Below, piece after piece: positions 23,747 to 31,382 of a stretch of 64,000 nucleotides of DNA. This stretch comes from Planctomycetota bacterium (GTDB lineage Bacteria > Planctomycetota > SZUA-567 > H5-PLA8). The translations under genes and the position numbers were made by a program. The DNA is taken from the NCBI GenBank assembly GCA_015075375.1, contig JABTUM010000002.1, positions 1,847,393 through 1,911,392 on the forward strand, given 5' to 3'. The notes under the pieces were generated by a model that made no database searches, was not told the DNA's origin, and worked only from the letters and a program-made list of their open reading frames with translations. The number at the start of each line of letters is the position of its first letter. The first letter of the stretch is position 1.

Positions 23747-23756
23747 GCACGCGCTT
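23727..23756 (-). terminator. Intrinsic terminator of cysK, containing the Rrf2-gene -35 box
   Basis: A perfect 9-bp stem AAGCGCGTG (23734-23742) / CACGCGCTT (23748-23756), loop of five bases, followed on the minus strand by CTTTTTG. It lies 18 bases after the cysK stop codon. The TTGACA -35 element of the next promoter is made from the loop and one arm of this hairpin. Confidence 0.88.
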
Positions 23757-23774
23757 ATGGAATTCGCTAACCGC

Positions 23775-24743
23775 TTAGGCAGGAATGTCTTGGAAGAGCA
23801 CCGACGAATGGTACCGGTCGCCCGCGTCGGGCAGGATCGTCACGATCATCTTGCCCTTCGACTGCGGCTGCTGGCCGACCTTAATCGCCGCCGCCAACGC
23901 CGCGCCGCAGGAAATCCCGCAGGTGATCCCCTCTTCTTTATGCAGGCGCCGCGCCATCTCGATCGACTCGTCGTTCGTAACCGTCACGATCTCGTCGACC
24001 AGGTTCATGTCCAACACATCGGGCTTGAAGCCCGCGCCGATCCCCTGGATCTTGTGCGGCCCGGGCTTAGGCGCTTCGCCGGATCGAATCTGGGTCAGGA
24101 TCGGCGAATGCACAGGCTCGACGGCCACCGAACGGATCGCTTTGCCCTTCTCGTTCTTCAGGTAGCGTGTCACGCCCGTGATGGTTCCGCCGGTTCCGAC
24201 GCCCGAGACGAAGATATCCACTTTGCCGTCGGTGTCGTCCCAGATTTCCGGGCCGGTGGTCTTGAAATGAATCTCCGGGTTCGCCGGGTTCTTGAACTGT
24301 TGCGGGATCCAATACTTCTTCGGATCGCTGTTCATGATTTCTTCAGCCTTCGCGATCGCGCCGGGCATACCCTTGGCGCCTTCGGTAAGGATCAGTTCGG
24401 CGCCGAACGCGCGGAGCATGCGGCGGCGTTCGAGCGACATCGTTTCGGGCATCGTGAGGATCAGAGGGTATCCGCGCGCCGCGCAGACGTAGGCCAGCGC
24501 GATGCCCGTATTGCCGCTGGTGGGTTCGACCACCGTGGTACTGCTGTCGCCCGGCTTCAGGATGCCGCGCTTTTCGGCGTCCCAGATCATCGCCGCGCCG
24601 ATGCGGCACTTCACCGAATAAGCCGGATTGCGGCCTTCGATCTTGGCCAGAATCGTGCAGTCCAGGCCCTTGGTGATCTTGTTGATCTTCACCAGGGGCG
24701 TATGCCCGATGCTCAAACTGTTGTCTTCGTAAATGCGTCCCAT
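23775..24743 (-). CDS. cysK: Cysteine synthase A (O-acetylserine sulfhydrylase)
   Basis: This PLP enzyme makes cysteine from O-acetylserine and sulfide in the cytoplasm. ATG at 24743 is preceded by GGAGGAGC with good spacing; 322 residues, normal for the family. The PLP lysine is Lys45 in N-P-A-Y-S-V-K-C-R, the substrate loop is E-P-T-S-G-N-T-G (73-80), and the phosphate-binding loop is G-V-G-T-G-G-T-I-T-G. The C-terminal G-I-S-C-G-A-A-L-A-A-A segment is also typical. It is followed by an intrinsic terminator and then by the Rrf2 regulator and the SLC13 permease, so it heads a sulfur-assimilation block. Cystathionine beta-synthase-like activity cannot be excluded, but no extra domain is present. 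Confidence 0.93.
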   Translation of the reverse strand: MGRIYEDNSLSIGHTPLVKINKITKGLDCTILAKIEGRNPAYSVKCRIGAAMIWDAEKRGILKPGDSSTTVVEPTSGNTGIALAYVCAARGYPLILTMPETMSLERRRMLRAFGAELILTEGAKGMPGAIAKAEEIMNSDPKKYWIPQQFKNPANPEIHFKTTGPEIWDDTDGKVDIFVSGVGTGGTITGVTRYLKNEKGKAIRSVAVEPVHSPILTQIRSGEAPKPGPHKIQGIGAGFKPDVLDMNLVDEIVTVTNDESIEMARRLHKEEGITCGISCGAALAAAIKVGQQPQSKGKMIVTILPDAGDRYHSSVLFQDIPA

Positions 24744-25001
24744 GGAAAGCTCCTCCAGTAAGGGGTCAGGGCCGGCGCGGGATCCCAGAGCGTTTTGCAC
24801 CAAGCGCCTGCCTTCGGCGCTTCGACCGGTTTCATCCTCGTGCCGATAGCTCGCACGCCGAAGTTAACGCTCCGGAGGTGAATTTCCTACCGCCTTTTGA
24901 GTTCCGCATGCCCGTAGGCGGACCACTTTTCGCGCAACCCCCGCCCCGGGCTGGACGATGCTTCCTTATAAGGAATCTCCGGATTGCGGGAGGCTTGCGC
25001 C

Positions 25002-26426
25002 ATGCTGGAACTGAACCTCGAACAACTGGCCGCGGTCGTCGGCGGGCAACTCGTCAGCGGCCCCGCGCGGCGCTGGGTCGGTTCGATCGCGACCGATACG
25101 CGGGCTGAGCTGTCCGGCTCGTTGTTCATCGCGCTACGCGGCGAACGTTTCGACGGGCATGCCTTCGTTTCCCAGGCGCTCGGCAACGGCGCGGCGGCCG
25201 TCCTGGTGGAGCGCGTCGATCCGGCCTGGCTGCTCGAACGCCGGCCCGATCAAGGTGCGATCCGGGTTCCCGATACGCGCGAGGCCTACCTGCGGCTGGG
25301 TTCCTGGGCACGCTTGAACCATCCCGCGAAAGCCTGGTTCGCCGTCACGGGCTCGGCCGGCAAAACTTCGGTCAAAGAGATGCTGGCTCAGATTCTTGGT
25401 GTGGGCGCAAACCTGCGCGTACACCGCGCGCTCAAGAGCTTCAACAACGAAGTCGGCGTGCCCGCGACGATCTGCTCCGCGCCGCTGGACGCGCAGGCGG
25501 TGGTGCTGGAACTGGGCACCAATCATCCGGGCGAGATTCTGCGCTTGGCCGGCGTCGCGCGCCCGCATGTGGCGATTCTGAACAACGCCGGCCCCTCGCA
25601 TCTCGAAGCATTCGAGAACGTCACCAACGTCGCGCGCGAGAAGGGCGATATTCTGGCGTTCCAGGGCGCGGAAGATATCGCGGTACTGAACGCCGACGAT
25701 CCGTACTTCGAACTCTGGCGCAGCCGCGCGTACGGTCGCGTGATCAGCTTCGGCATCGACGCCCGGGCCGGCGTGCGCGCCGAAGACGTGCGCCTCGAGG
25801 CGTCCGCCAGCCGCTTTACGCTGCGCATCGGCCGCGGGCGCACGGAGGTTCATCTACCTGCGCCCGGCAGCCACAACATCCGCAATGCGTTGGCCGCGGC
25901 GGCGGCCGCTCACGCCATCGGAATTGCGCCCGAGCAGGTCGCGGCCGGACTGGCCGACTTCGGCGGAACCGCGCGGCGCTTCCAGACCGAAGACCTCGAC
26001 GGGATCATGCTGATCGACGACGCCTACAACGCGAGCCCCTTGAGCTTCCAGGCCGCTCTGGAGACCGTGCGCCACGCTACCGGCGGCCGCGGGCGTCTCC
26101 TGATCGTCGCCGGCGACATGCTCGAACTGGGCGCCACCGCCACGGCGCATCACGAAGCGCTGGGCGGCCAACTGGCGGCGCTCGAGCCCGCGGCGCTTTT
26201 CACCGTCGGACCGCTGGCCGGCCTCGCAGGCGAACAGGCGGTGCGAGCGGGACTCGCGTCCGATCGCTGGACCGCCTGCCGCAAGCCCGAAGAAGCCGCC
26301 GCCGCGCTCGAACCGCTGCTGCAGCAGGGAGATGTCGTGCTGATCAAGGGTAGCAACGGCGTGGGACTCGAGCGCTGCGTGTCGTATCTGCGCGAGCGGC
26401 GCACCCATGCCGCCGCTGCGGATTGA
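25002..26426 (+). CDS. murF: UDP-N-acetylmuramoyl-tripeptide--D-alanyl-D-alanine ligase
   Basis: MurF adds D-Ala-D-Ala to the UDP-MurNAc tripeptide in the cytoplasm. The 474-residue product has the three Mur-ligase domains: N-terminal substrate domain (S-I-A-T-D-T-R, A-L-R-G-E-R-F-D-G-H), central ATPase with P-loop T-G-S-A-G-K-T (116-122) and E-L-G-T-N-H-P-G-E-I (MurF-specific), and a C-terminal domain with A-Y-N-A-S-P and L-G-D/E-M-L-E-L-G-type motif (G-D-M-L-E-L-G). The carbamylated lysine is absent as a motif, as expected for MurF. ATG at 25002 has GGGAGG ten bases upstream. It is the first of the dcw genes in the window and is followed by a lipoprotein gene. Confidence 0.93.
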   Translation: MLELNLEQLAAVVGGQLVSGPARRWVGSIATDTRAELSGSLFIALRGERFDGHAFVSQALGNGAAAVLVERVDPAWLLERRPDQGAIRVPDTREAYLRLGSWARLNHPAKAWFAVTGSAGKTSVKEMLAQILGVGANLRVHRALKSFNNEVGVPATICSAPLDAQAVVLELGTNHPGEILRLAGVARPHVAILNNAGPSHLEAFENVTNVAREKGDILAFQGAEDIAVLNADDPYFELWRSRAYGRVISFGIDARAGVRAEDVRLEASASRFTLRIGRGRTEVHLPAPGSHNIRNALAAAAAAHAIGIAPEQVAAGLADFGGTARRFQTEDLDGIMLIDDAYNASPLSFQAALETVRHATGGRGRLLIVAGDMLELGATATAHHEALGGQLAALEPAALFTVGPLAGLAGEQAVRAGLASDRWTACRKPEEAAAALEPLLQQGDVVLIKGSNGVGLERCVSYLRERRTHAAAAD

Positions 26427-26442
26427 TCCAAGCCTCGAATTT

Positions 26443-26474
26443 CGTTGAACCGTCGCAACGTATACGGTTCAATG
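26443..26474. repeat. Inverted repeat just before the lipoprotein gene
   Basis: TTGAACCGT (26445-26453) and ACGGTTCAA (26464-26472) form a perfect 9-base dyad around a ten-base centre; a C-G pair (26443/26474) and a G-T pair extend it. It lies 6-37 bases before the start codon and 17 bases after murF stop, with no T tail, so an operator or a leader hairpin is more likely than a terminator. Confidence 0.55.
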
Positions 26475-26479
26475 CCTGC

Positions 26480-27562
26480 ATGCCACGGTCTTCAGCACCC
26501 TCGCATTGCGCCCTGTGGGCCGGCGTGCTTCTCCTCGCGGGGTGCGGCGGGGCCGATAAGCGCGCCGCTTCCGATTCCAAACGCACACCATCCGATCCAC
26601 CGCCGGTGGCGCCGCCTCCGCCGGCGGTCACGCTGGCGGAGGCCGTCGAACAGAAGTTGTGCGTGGTGGATAGCATCACCGACGTGGCCTTCAGCACGCC
26701 TCATCTGCGCTTCCTGCTCAAGCCGCTCGTCGAGACCAAGCCCAAGGTCACCATTCCTGCCGGGTTGAAGCTGATCCCCACCAAAGGCCTACCGGACCAT
26801 GCGCAGGACGGCACCTTCGTGACCGTTTTGCCCTGTACCGGGGATCTGTATCCCAAATCCAACACGGGCCTCACCGTATGGTGCGCGCGGCTCACGCCGG
26901 AGACACGCGGGGCCAAAGAGTATAGATACGAAACGCTGCCGCCCGGCGATCCCGTCGCGAAGTTGCTGGCGGCCGCGCAGTCGTTGCAACCCGCGCCGGA
27001 TTGGCATGCGCTACAGGTGGCTGTGTGGGCGGTGGCCGCGGACGCAGATCTGAAAGCCGTGCGTCGAACGGAGATCAGCATTCATGCCGACCATGGCTCG
27101 GGGGTCATCTTGGGCGAATCCCGGCGCCTCGCCCCGAACGTACGAACTTTGGACGATGCGCTTCAACTGCTCAAGACGGCCGGACTTTTCAGGCCTGACT
27201 TGAAGATGGTTCAGGAGTCGGAAGCGGAGATCAAACAGGCCTTGGACGACTATGCGAACGGGGTCAAAGCACTTCAGGCGGTGCACACGCTGGGCTACTA
27301 CGCATCCCGGCCGGAGCCGTACGCCGTGCTGTGCGCCGTGTTCGAGAAGCACCCCGAAGCGAAGGTGAAATACTTCCGCGAAGCCGCCTTGAAATACCTA
27401 TGGCCGCTGCAAGTTCGAACCGGTCCCGAAGGTCCTAAGCTTCACGCCGAACTTCATGCGTTGCTCAAACGCGCGCGTGAGTCCGAAGTCGATCCGAGAT
27501 TGAAACAGGAATTCAACCGGTGGATCGAGTGGGCCGAAAAGAAAACCGCGCCGAAACCCTGA
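26480..27562 (+). CDS. Hypothetical lipoprotein
   Basis: With the ATG at 26480 the 360-residue product has a lipoprotein signal: hydrophobic stretch and the lipobox L-L-A-G-C with Cys22. A Pro-rich linker (about residues 38-52) follows, then a soluble domain of unknown fold, with a mixed strand/helix pattern up to ~220 and helices to the C terminus (P-E-A-K-V-K-Y-F-R-E-A-A-L-K near 295). I recognise no catalytic motif. It follows murF directly and a strong inverted repeat lies just upstream. The end is convergent with the gene at 27611 and contains that gene's terminator. Location is likely the outer or inner membrane, facing the periplasm. Confidence 0.7.
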   Translation: MPRSSAPSHCALWAGVLLLAGCGGADKRAASDSKRTPSDPPPVAPPPPAVTLAEAVEQKLCVVDSITDVAFSTPHLRFLLKPLVETKPKVTIPAGLKLIPTKGLPDHAQDGTFVTVLPCTGDLYPKSNTGLTVWCARLTPETRGAKEYRYETLPPGDPVAKLLAAAQSLQPAPDWHALQVAVWAVAADADLKAVRRTEISIHADHGSGVILGESRRLAPNVRTLDDALQLLKTAGLFRPDLKMVQESEAEIKQALDDYANGVKALQAVHTLGYYASRPEPYAVLCAVFEKHPEAKVKYFREAALKYLWPLQVRTGPEGPKLHAELHALLKRARESEVDPRLKQEFNRWIEWAEKKTAPKP

Positions 27563-27574
27563 GTTCCGGCGCGG
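27534..27574 (-). terminator. Intrinsic terminator embedded in the end of the lipoprotein gene
   Basis: A perfect 8-bp GC stem CCGCGCCG (27546-27553) / CGGCGCGG (27567-27574) with a 13-base loop is followed on the minus strand by TTTTCTTTTC. It ends transcription of the murG-27611 transcript 37 bases after its last stop codon and overlaps the last codons of the convergent gene. Confidence 0.75.
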
Positions 27575-27610
27575 AGAGGACTGCTGCTTCGAAAGGGAAG
27601 CGGCGCGACG

Positions 27611-28363
27611 TCAGCCGTTCTGGGCGACGTAGCTCCAGGTCTTCGTATCCAAGACGCGGTCTTGCGCACGGTGCTGCGAGCGGCCGATGCGGATGCGGCT
27701 GCCGCTGACCACCACCACTCCTTGATCTGCTTCTCCGAGCGGCACTTCGCCGATGCGGTTCATGCGCAAACTCGCGCGAATCGCGCCGTCGCTGTAAATC
27801 TGGCAGGGTTCCAGCCGCACCAGGACCAGGCTGCGGTAGAGCCCTTCCGATTCGTGGCTCTCGCGAACTTCCAGCACGTGAATTCCGTCGGCCGTCACGC
27901 CCACGCGGCGATACTCGAAACTGGCGTGCTGGACATCGCCCGTGCGCATGCCGGTGTATTCGCCCGTGTAGCAACTCAGCGGCGCATAGGCCGCGGGGAT
28001 GCTCCCGCCCAGAAGGTCGACGGCCTTGGCCACGGAGCCCGGATCGGAAAGACTCGCCGTGAGTTCGCGTACGCATCCCGGATGCACCGGCTGCCCGTCG
28101 AGCGTGAAGTGCCCGTATGCTTCGCGATAAAGCGCCGCGACGCGGTCCTGTTCGGCTTGAATCGGCCGGTTCGCCGCCGCGCGCGGTCCTTCGCCCATGC
28201 CAGAGGCGATCGTCCAAATGGCCAAGCCAACACCCAGCACCGCAAACGCGAAAGCGCCCTTGCGCGCCCACGGCAACGCCGGCTTCAGCCATGCTTTCAG
28301 GCGCAGATCGGGCGGCAACTCTTCGGTGGCTTTGCGGTGCATGGCTTCGCGAATCGGCGTCAT
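27611..28363 (-). CDS. Hypothetical membrane protein encoded downstream of murG
   Basis: The 250-residue product has a cytoplasmic N-terminus of ~33 residues, one hydrophobic helix (about 35-54) and a soluble domain, which would face the periplasm. The soluble part is beta-rich (HASFEYRRVGVTADGIHVLEV and a Ser/Arg-rich end) and I do not recognise it. Its start lies 14 bases after the murG stop codon with no other gene between, so it is probably co-transcribed with murG and has a role at the envelope. The transcript is closed by the terminator at 27534-27574. Confidence 0.65.
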   Translation of the reverse strand: MTPIREAMHRKATEELPPDLRLKAWLKPALPWARKGAFAFAVLGVGLAIWTIASGMGEGPRAAANRPIQAEQDRVAALYREAYGHFTLDGQPVHPGCVRELTASLSDPGSVAKAVDLLGGSIPAAYAPLSCYTGEYTGMRTGDVQHASFEYRRVGVTADGIHVLEVRESHESEGLYRSLVLVRLEPCQIYSDGAIRASLRMNRIGEVPLGEADQGVVVVSGSRIRIGRSQHRAQDRVLDTKTWSYVAQNG

Positions 28364-28377
28364 CGGCGGTTCCTCGG

Positions 28378-29559
28378 TCAGGCCACTCCCGCGTGCACGG
28401 CCGGCGGGCGCGGCGCACGAGGCGTCACGTCAAAGCGCGGGTCGTCGGGGGGCGCAAGATGGGTATCGGTCATCCGCAGCAGTCGATCCACCGTTTCCGC
28501 GGCGGCTTCGGGTCGCGCGAGCTTGTAAGCGGCTTGCGCCATGCGGCGGCGGCGTTCGGGCTGCCGGAGCGTATCGACCACGCGCTGGACAAAACGTTCG
28601 ATCTCCAGTGTGCGCTGGTCCAGCAGCCATGCAGCTCCTGCGGAGGCGAAGACGCGCGCGTTGTGGAATTGGTGGTTGTCCGCCGCGTGCGGATACGGAA
28701 CCAGCAACGACGGGAGCGCAAAGGCTGCTATCTCCGCCAGGGACGTGGCGCCCGAACGTGCCAGCACGCAATCGGCTTCGGCGTACAATTCTTCCATGTG
28801 TTCGCAAAACGGCAGCACGTGCCCGCGCACGCCGGCCGAAGCGAAGGCCGCCGAAGCGCGCGGTTCGTCCTCGGATCCCGCCACGAGAATCACCTTCAAT
28901 CCCGGGAGCGCCTTCGAGAGCTTGGGCCACGCCTTGATCACGAGGTCGTTCAGGAACTGTGCGCCCTGCGAACCGCCCAGGACCAGCAGCGTCGCTTCTT
29001 CCGGCGCCGGTCCCTCACGCAAATTGCGCTCCGCGCCCCGGTAGGAAGCTTCGACCACGCGCCGGCGCAGCGGATTGCCTACGTGCTTGATCTTCTTGGG
29101 CGCATTCAGAAACGGACCGGCTTCCGAGAATTGAACGCCAATCTCTTTCGCGAACGGCGCAAGTTTGCGCGTCGCGCGCCCCGGAATCACGTTTTGCTCC
29201 AGGATCATGACGGGCACTTCAACGCCCCACCCCGCCAGCGCAGGCAATACGGAGGCGTACCCGCCCAAGCCCACCACCGCGTCGGCTTCAAAACTCAACA
29301 GCGCACGGCGCGCCTGCAGGTATCCGCGGCATAAGCGCACGCTTTTCTGCGCGAAATCCAAGCCCAATAAGCCGCCCTTCAGCGAAGGAAGTAATTCCAG
29401 TCGGTACCCGAAGCGCGGCACCAGGCGCTGCTCGAGCCCGCCGTGCGCACCCAGGTAGAGCACCTGATGTCCGCCTTCGCGTCCGAGCAGTTCTTCGGCC
29501 AGCGCCAGGCCCGGCATCAAATGCCCGCCCGTTCCACCGCCGGCAATCACGAGTTTCAT
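28378..29559 (-). CDS. murG: UDP-GlcNAc:lipid I N-acetylglucosaminyltransferase
   Basis: MurG converts lipid I to lipid II at the cytoplasmic face. The 393-residue protein begins with the diagnostic V-I-A-G-G-G-T-G-G-H-L-M-P-G-L-A-L-A, has a second loop V-V-G-L-G-G-Y-A-S (the GGYxS motif), E-Q-N-V-I-P-G and, in the donor half, V-L-G-G-S-Q-G-A-Q and a U-D-P-site region A-R-S-G-A-T-S-L-A-E-I-A. Length is slightly above the usual 355-365 because of a C-terminal tail of ~25 residues. GGAAG precedes the ATG. Upstream in the same orientation lies the GxxExxY repeat element and then ftsW. Confidence 0.94.
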   Translation of the reverse strand: MKLVIAGGGTGGHLMPGLALAEELLGREGGHQVLYLGAHGGLEQRLVPRFGYRLELLPSLKGGLLGLDFAQKSVRLCRGYLQARRALLSFEADAVVGLGGYASVLPALAGWGVEVPVMILEQNVIPGRATRKLAPFAKEIGVQFSEAGPFLNAPKKIKHVGNPLRRRVVEASYRGAERNLREGPAPEEATLLVLGGSQGAQFLNDLVIKAWPKLSKALPGLKVILVAGSEDEPRASAAFASAGVRGHVLPFCEHMEELYAEADCVLARSGATSLAEIAAFALPSLLVPYPHAADNHQFHNARVFASAGAAWLLDQRTLEIERFVQRVVDTLRQPERRRRMAQAAYKLARPEAAAETVDRLLRMTDTHLAPPDDPRFDVTPRAPRPPAVHAGVA

Positions 29560-29578
29560 GCTCAGCTTCCTTTCGAAC

Positions 29579-30196
29579 TTAAAACCTCACCACGGAGGCA
29601 CGGAGAACACAGAGATCCACAGGGAGGACCAAGAGTTAACAGCGCATCCTTCGAATGCCTTCCTTGAGCGTCGCGACGTTAAAGTTCATCAGCAAGCCCA
29701 ACTGTTTTCCGGTCAGCTTCAAGTACGAAAGCAACTGCGCTTGATGCACCGGAAGCAACATTTCAACCGCCTTCAACTCCAGAATCACCGTGTCTGCAAT
29801 CAGAAAGTCCAACTTCAGCGGCACCGCCAACTCCTGGTCTCGGTATCGGATGGGAACCGCCACTTGCCGCTTAAAGCTCACTTTCTGGTAGTGAAATTCC
29901 AGGCTCATTGCCTCATCGTAAACGCTTTCGAGCAGTCCCGGTCCCAGCCTGCGGTGAACTTCAATTCCGCAACCGATGATGCGGCTTGAAATCAAATTCA
30001 AGACTTTACTCGGCAGCATGCTTTCGCAGCACTCCATCGATCCGACGAACGATTGTCAACCTGACAGCGGACTCGCGGCATGCAATCGACGCGACAGCAC
30101 TCCACTGCCCTAATACGCGCATACTCCGCTTGCGCTCCTTGGCAGCCCTTGCCCTTCTCCGTGTGCCTCCGAGCCCTCTGCGTCTCTGTGGTTAAG
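29579..30196. mobile_element. GxxExxY repeat element with inverted ends, inserted between murG and ftsW
   Basis: The region carries the GxxExxY gene and has related ends in inverted orientation. The left end (from 29579) reads TTAAAACC...CGGAGGCACGGAGAA (core 29593-29607), and the right end read on the other strand gives TTAACC...CGGAGGCACACGGAGAA (core 30155-30171). The intervening sequence has the ACAGAG/GGAGG-type words commonly seen around such genes in PVC genomes. The right end supplies the TAA stop codon of ftsW at 30192-30194. No transposase is present, so it is a non-autonomous or MITE-like repeat; the exact borders are my estimate. Confidence 0.6.
29636..30037 (-). CDS. GxxExxY family protein (PD-(D/E)XK-like)
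   Basis: The 133-residue protein shows the family's name-giving motif G-P-G-L-L-E-S-V-Y (Gly, Glu and Tyr at the expected spacing) near residues 32-40, followed by L-D-F-L-I-A-D-T-V-I-L-E-L-K-A-V (Asp and Glu-x-Lys), the pattern of a PD-(D/E)XK nuclease fold, and H-Q-A-Q-L-L-S-Y-L-K. Function in these short proteins is unproven. It lies within a repeat element with inverted ends inserted between murG and ftsW. The start may be the internal ATG at 30019. Confidence 0.88.
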   Translation of the reverse strand: MECCESMLPSKVLNLISSRIIGCGIEVHRRLGPGLLESVYDEAMSLEFHYQKVSFKRQVAVPIRYRDQELAVPLKLDFLIADTVILELKAVEMLLPVHQAQLLSYLKLTGKQLGLLMNFNVATLKEGIRRMRC

Positions 30197-31352
30197 CCGT
30201 TCGCGCGCTTAACGGCCGACCGTTGCCTCTTGCCACCGCGCCCAGCGCGCGCGGCGCTTCTTCCGCCGGGGGATGCGCAGCGACATTCAGCAAGATGCCG
30301 ATGCCAAACAGGGTGAAGATCAGCGCGCTGCCGCCGTAGCTGATCAGCGGGAGCGAGATGCCTTTCGTCGGCATGCTGCGCGTCACGACGGCGATATTCA
30401 TCGCGGCCTGAAGCCCCAGCATGAGGGTCACGCCCAACGCCAGCAGACTGCCCAACAGGTCCGGAGCTTTGCGTGCAACGGTCCAGCCGTGCCAGACCAG
30501 GCATGCGAAGCCCAGCAGGATCAGGCACGATCCGATCAGGCCCAACTCTTCGCCGATCAACGCGAGGATGAAATCGTTGTGCGCTTCCGGAAGGTAGAGC
30601 AGTTTCGCGTGCCCTTGGCCCAGGCCCGCGCCCCAGACGCCGCCGCTGCCTTGCGCGATCAGTGCCTGATGGACCTGGTAGCCACGCCCCAACGGGTCGT
30701 ACTCGCCGGTGAAAAAGTGTTCGAGCCGGTCGCGCACGTAACCGAGTTTTTCCCAAGCCAAGAGCGCGCCCGCGGGCGCCGCGATACCCAGGAACGGGAG
30801 CGCGTACACGAGGCGCACGCCGGCGACGAAGAGCATCGCACAGAGCACCGTGGCGAGCAGCGCGGCAGTGCCGAGGTCCGGCTCCAGCGCCACCAACGCC
30901 ACCGGCACGCCGGCCAGCAAGGCGGCCGGCAAAAAGCCGCGAGTGAACGTGCGCAATTCCTCGCCGCGCGTGGCCGCCCAACCGGCGATGCCCAGCACGC
31001 ACAGAATCTTGGCTGCTTCCGAGGGCTGAAAGGTGAGGCTGCCGATGCGGAACCAGCGCCGCGCGCCGTTGATCCGTTCTCCGATGCCCGGGACCAGGAC
31101 CGCGATCAGAATCAGGACCGCCAGCCCCAGCCAAATTTTCCAGTGCCGGCCCAGCGCGTGGTAATCCCACAAACTTCCCACGGCCAGCGCGATGCAGCCC
31201 GCCAGCAGGTACACGCATTGCCGTTCGAGAAAGAAAGTCGCCGTACCGAAGCGCTGCTCGGCCACCACGAAGCTCGCGCTGTACACCATCACCAGCCCCA
31301 GCGCCAGAAGGGCTCCGGTGACGATCAGCAGATGTCTACGCGCCAGTTCCAT
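30192..31352 (-). CDS. ftsW: SEDS peptidoglycan polymerase/lipid II flippase family, FtsW
   Basis: FtsW is the division-specific SEDS glycosyltransferase that polymerises lipid II together with FtsI. The 386-residue protein has about ten hydrophobic helices and clear motifs: G-A-R-R-W-F-R-I-G...F-Q-P-S-E, the catalytic-Asp region E-P-D-L-G-T-A, Y-L-P-E-A-H-N-D-F-I, and P-T-K-G-I-S-L-P-L-I-S-Y-G-G-S. The position between murG and mraY is classic dcw order. FtsW rather than RodA is chosen from this context; the motifs fit both. The stop codon lies in the end of the inserted repeat element, so the C-terminal residues may have been altered. Confidence 0.92.
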   Translation of the reverse strand: MELARRHLLIVTGALLALGLVMVYSASFVVAEQRFGTATFFLERQCVYLLAGCIALAVGSLWDYHALGRHWKIWLGLAVLILIAVLVPGIGERINGARRWFRIGSLTFQPSEAAKILCVLGIAGWAATRGEELRTFTRGFLPAALLAGVPVALVALEPDLGTAALLATVLCAMLFVAGVRLVYALPFLGIAAPAGALLAWEKLGYVRDRLEHFFTGEYDPLGRGYQVHQALIAQGSGGVWGAGLGQGHAKLLYLPEAHNDFILALIGEELGLIGSCLILLGFACLVWHGWTVARKAPDLLGSLLALGVTLMLGLQAAMNIAVVTRSMPTKGISLPLISYGGSALIFTLFGIGILLNVAAHPPAEEAPRALGAVARGNGRPLSARTA

Positions 31353-31382
31353 GAAAGAATCGAAGGCTCCCGGTGCGAAGCG

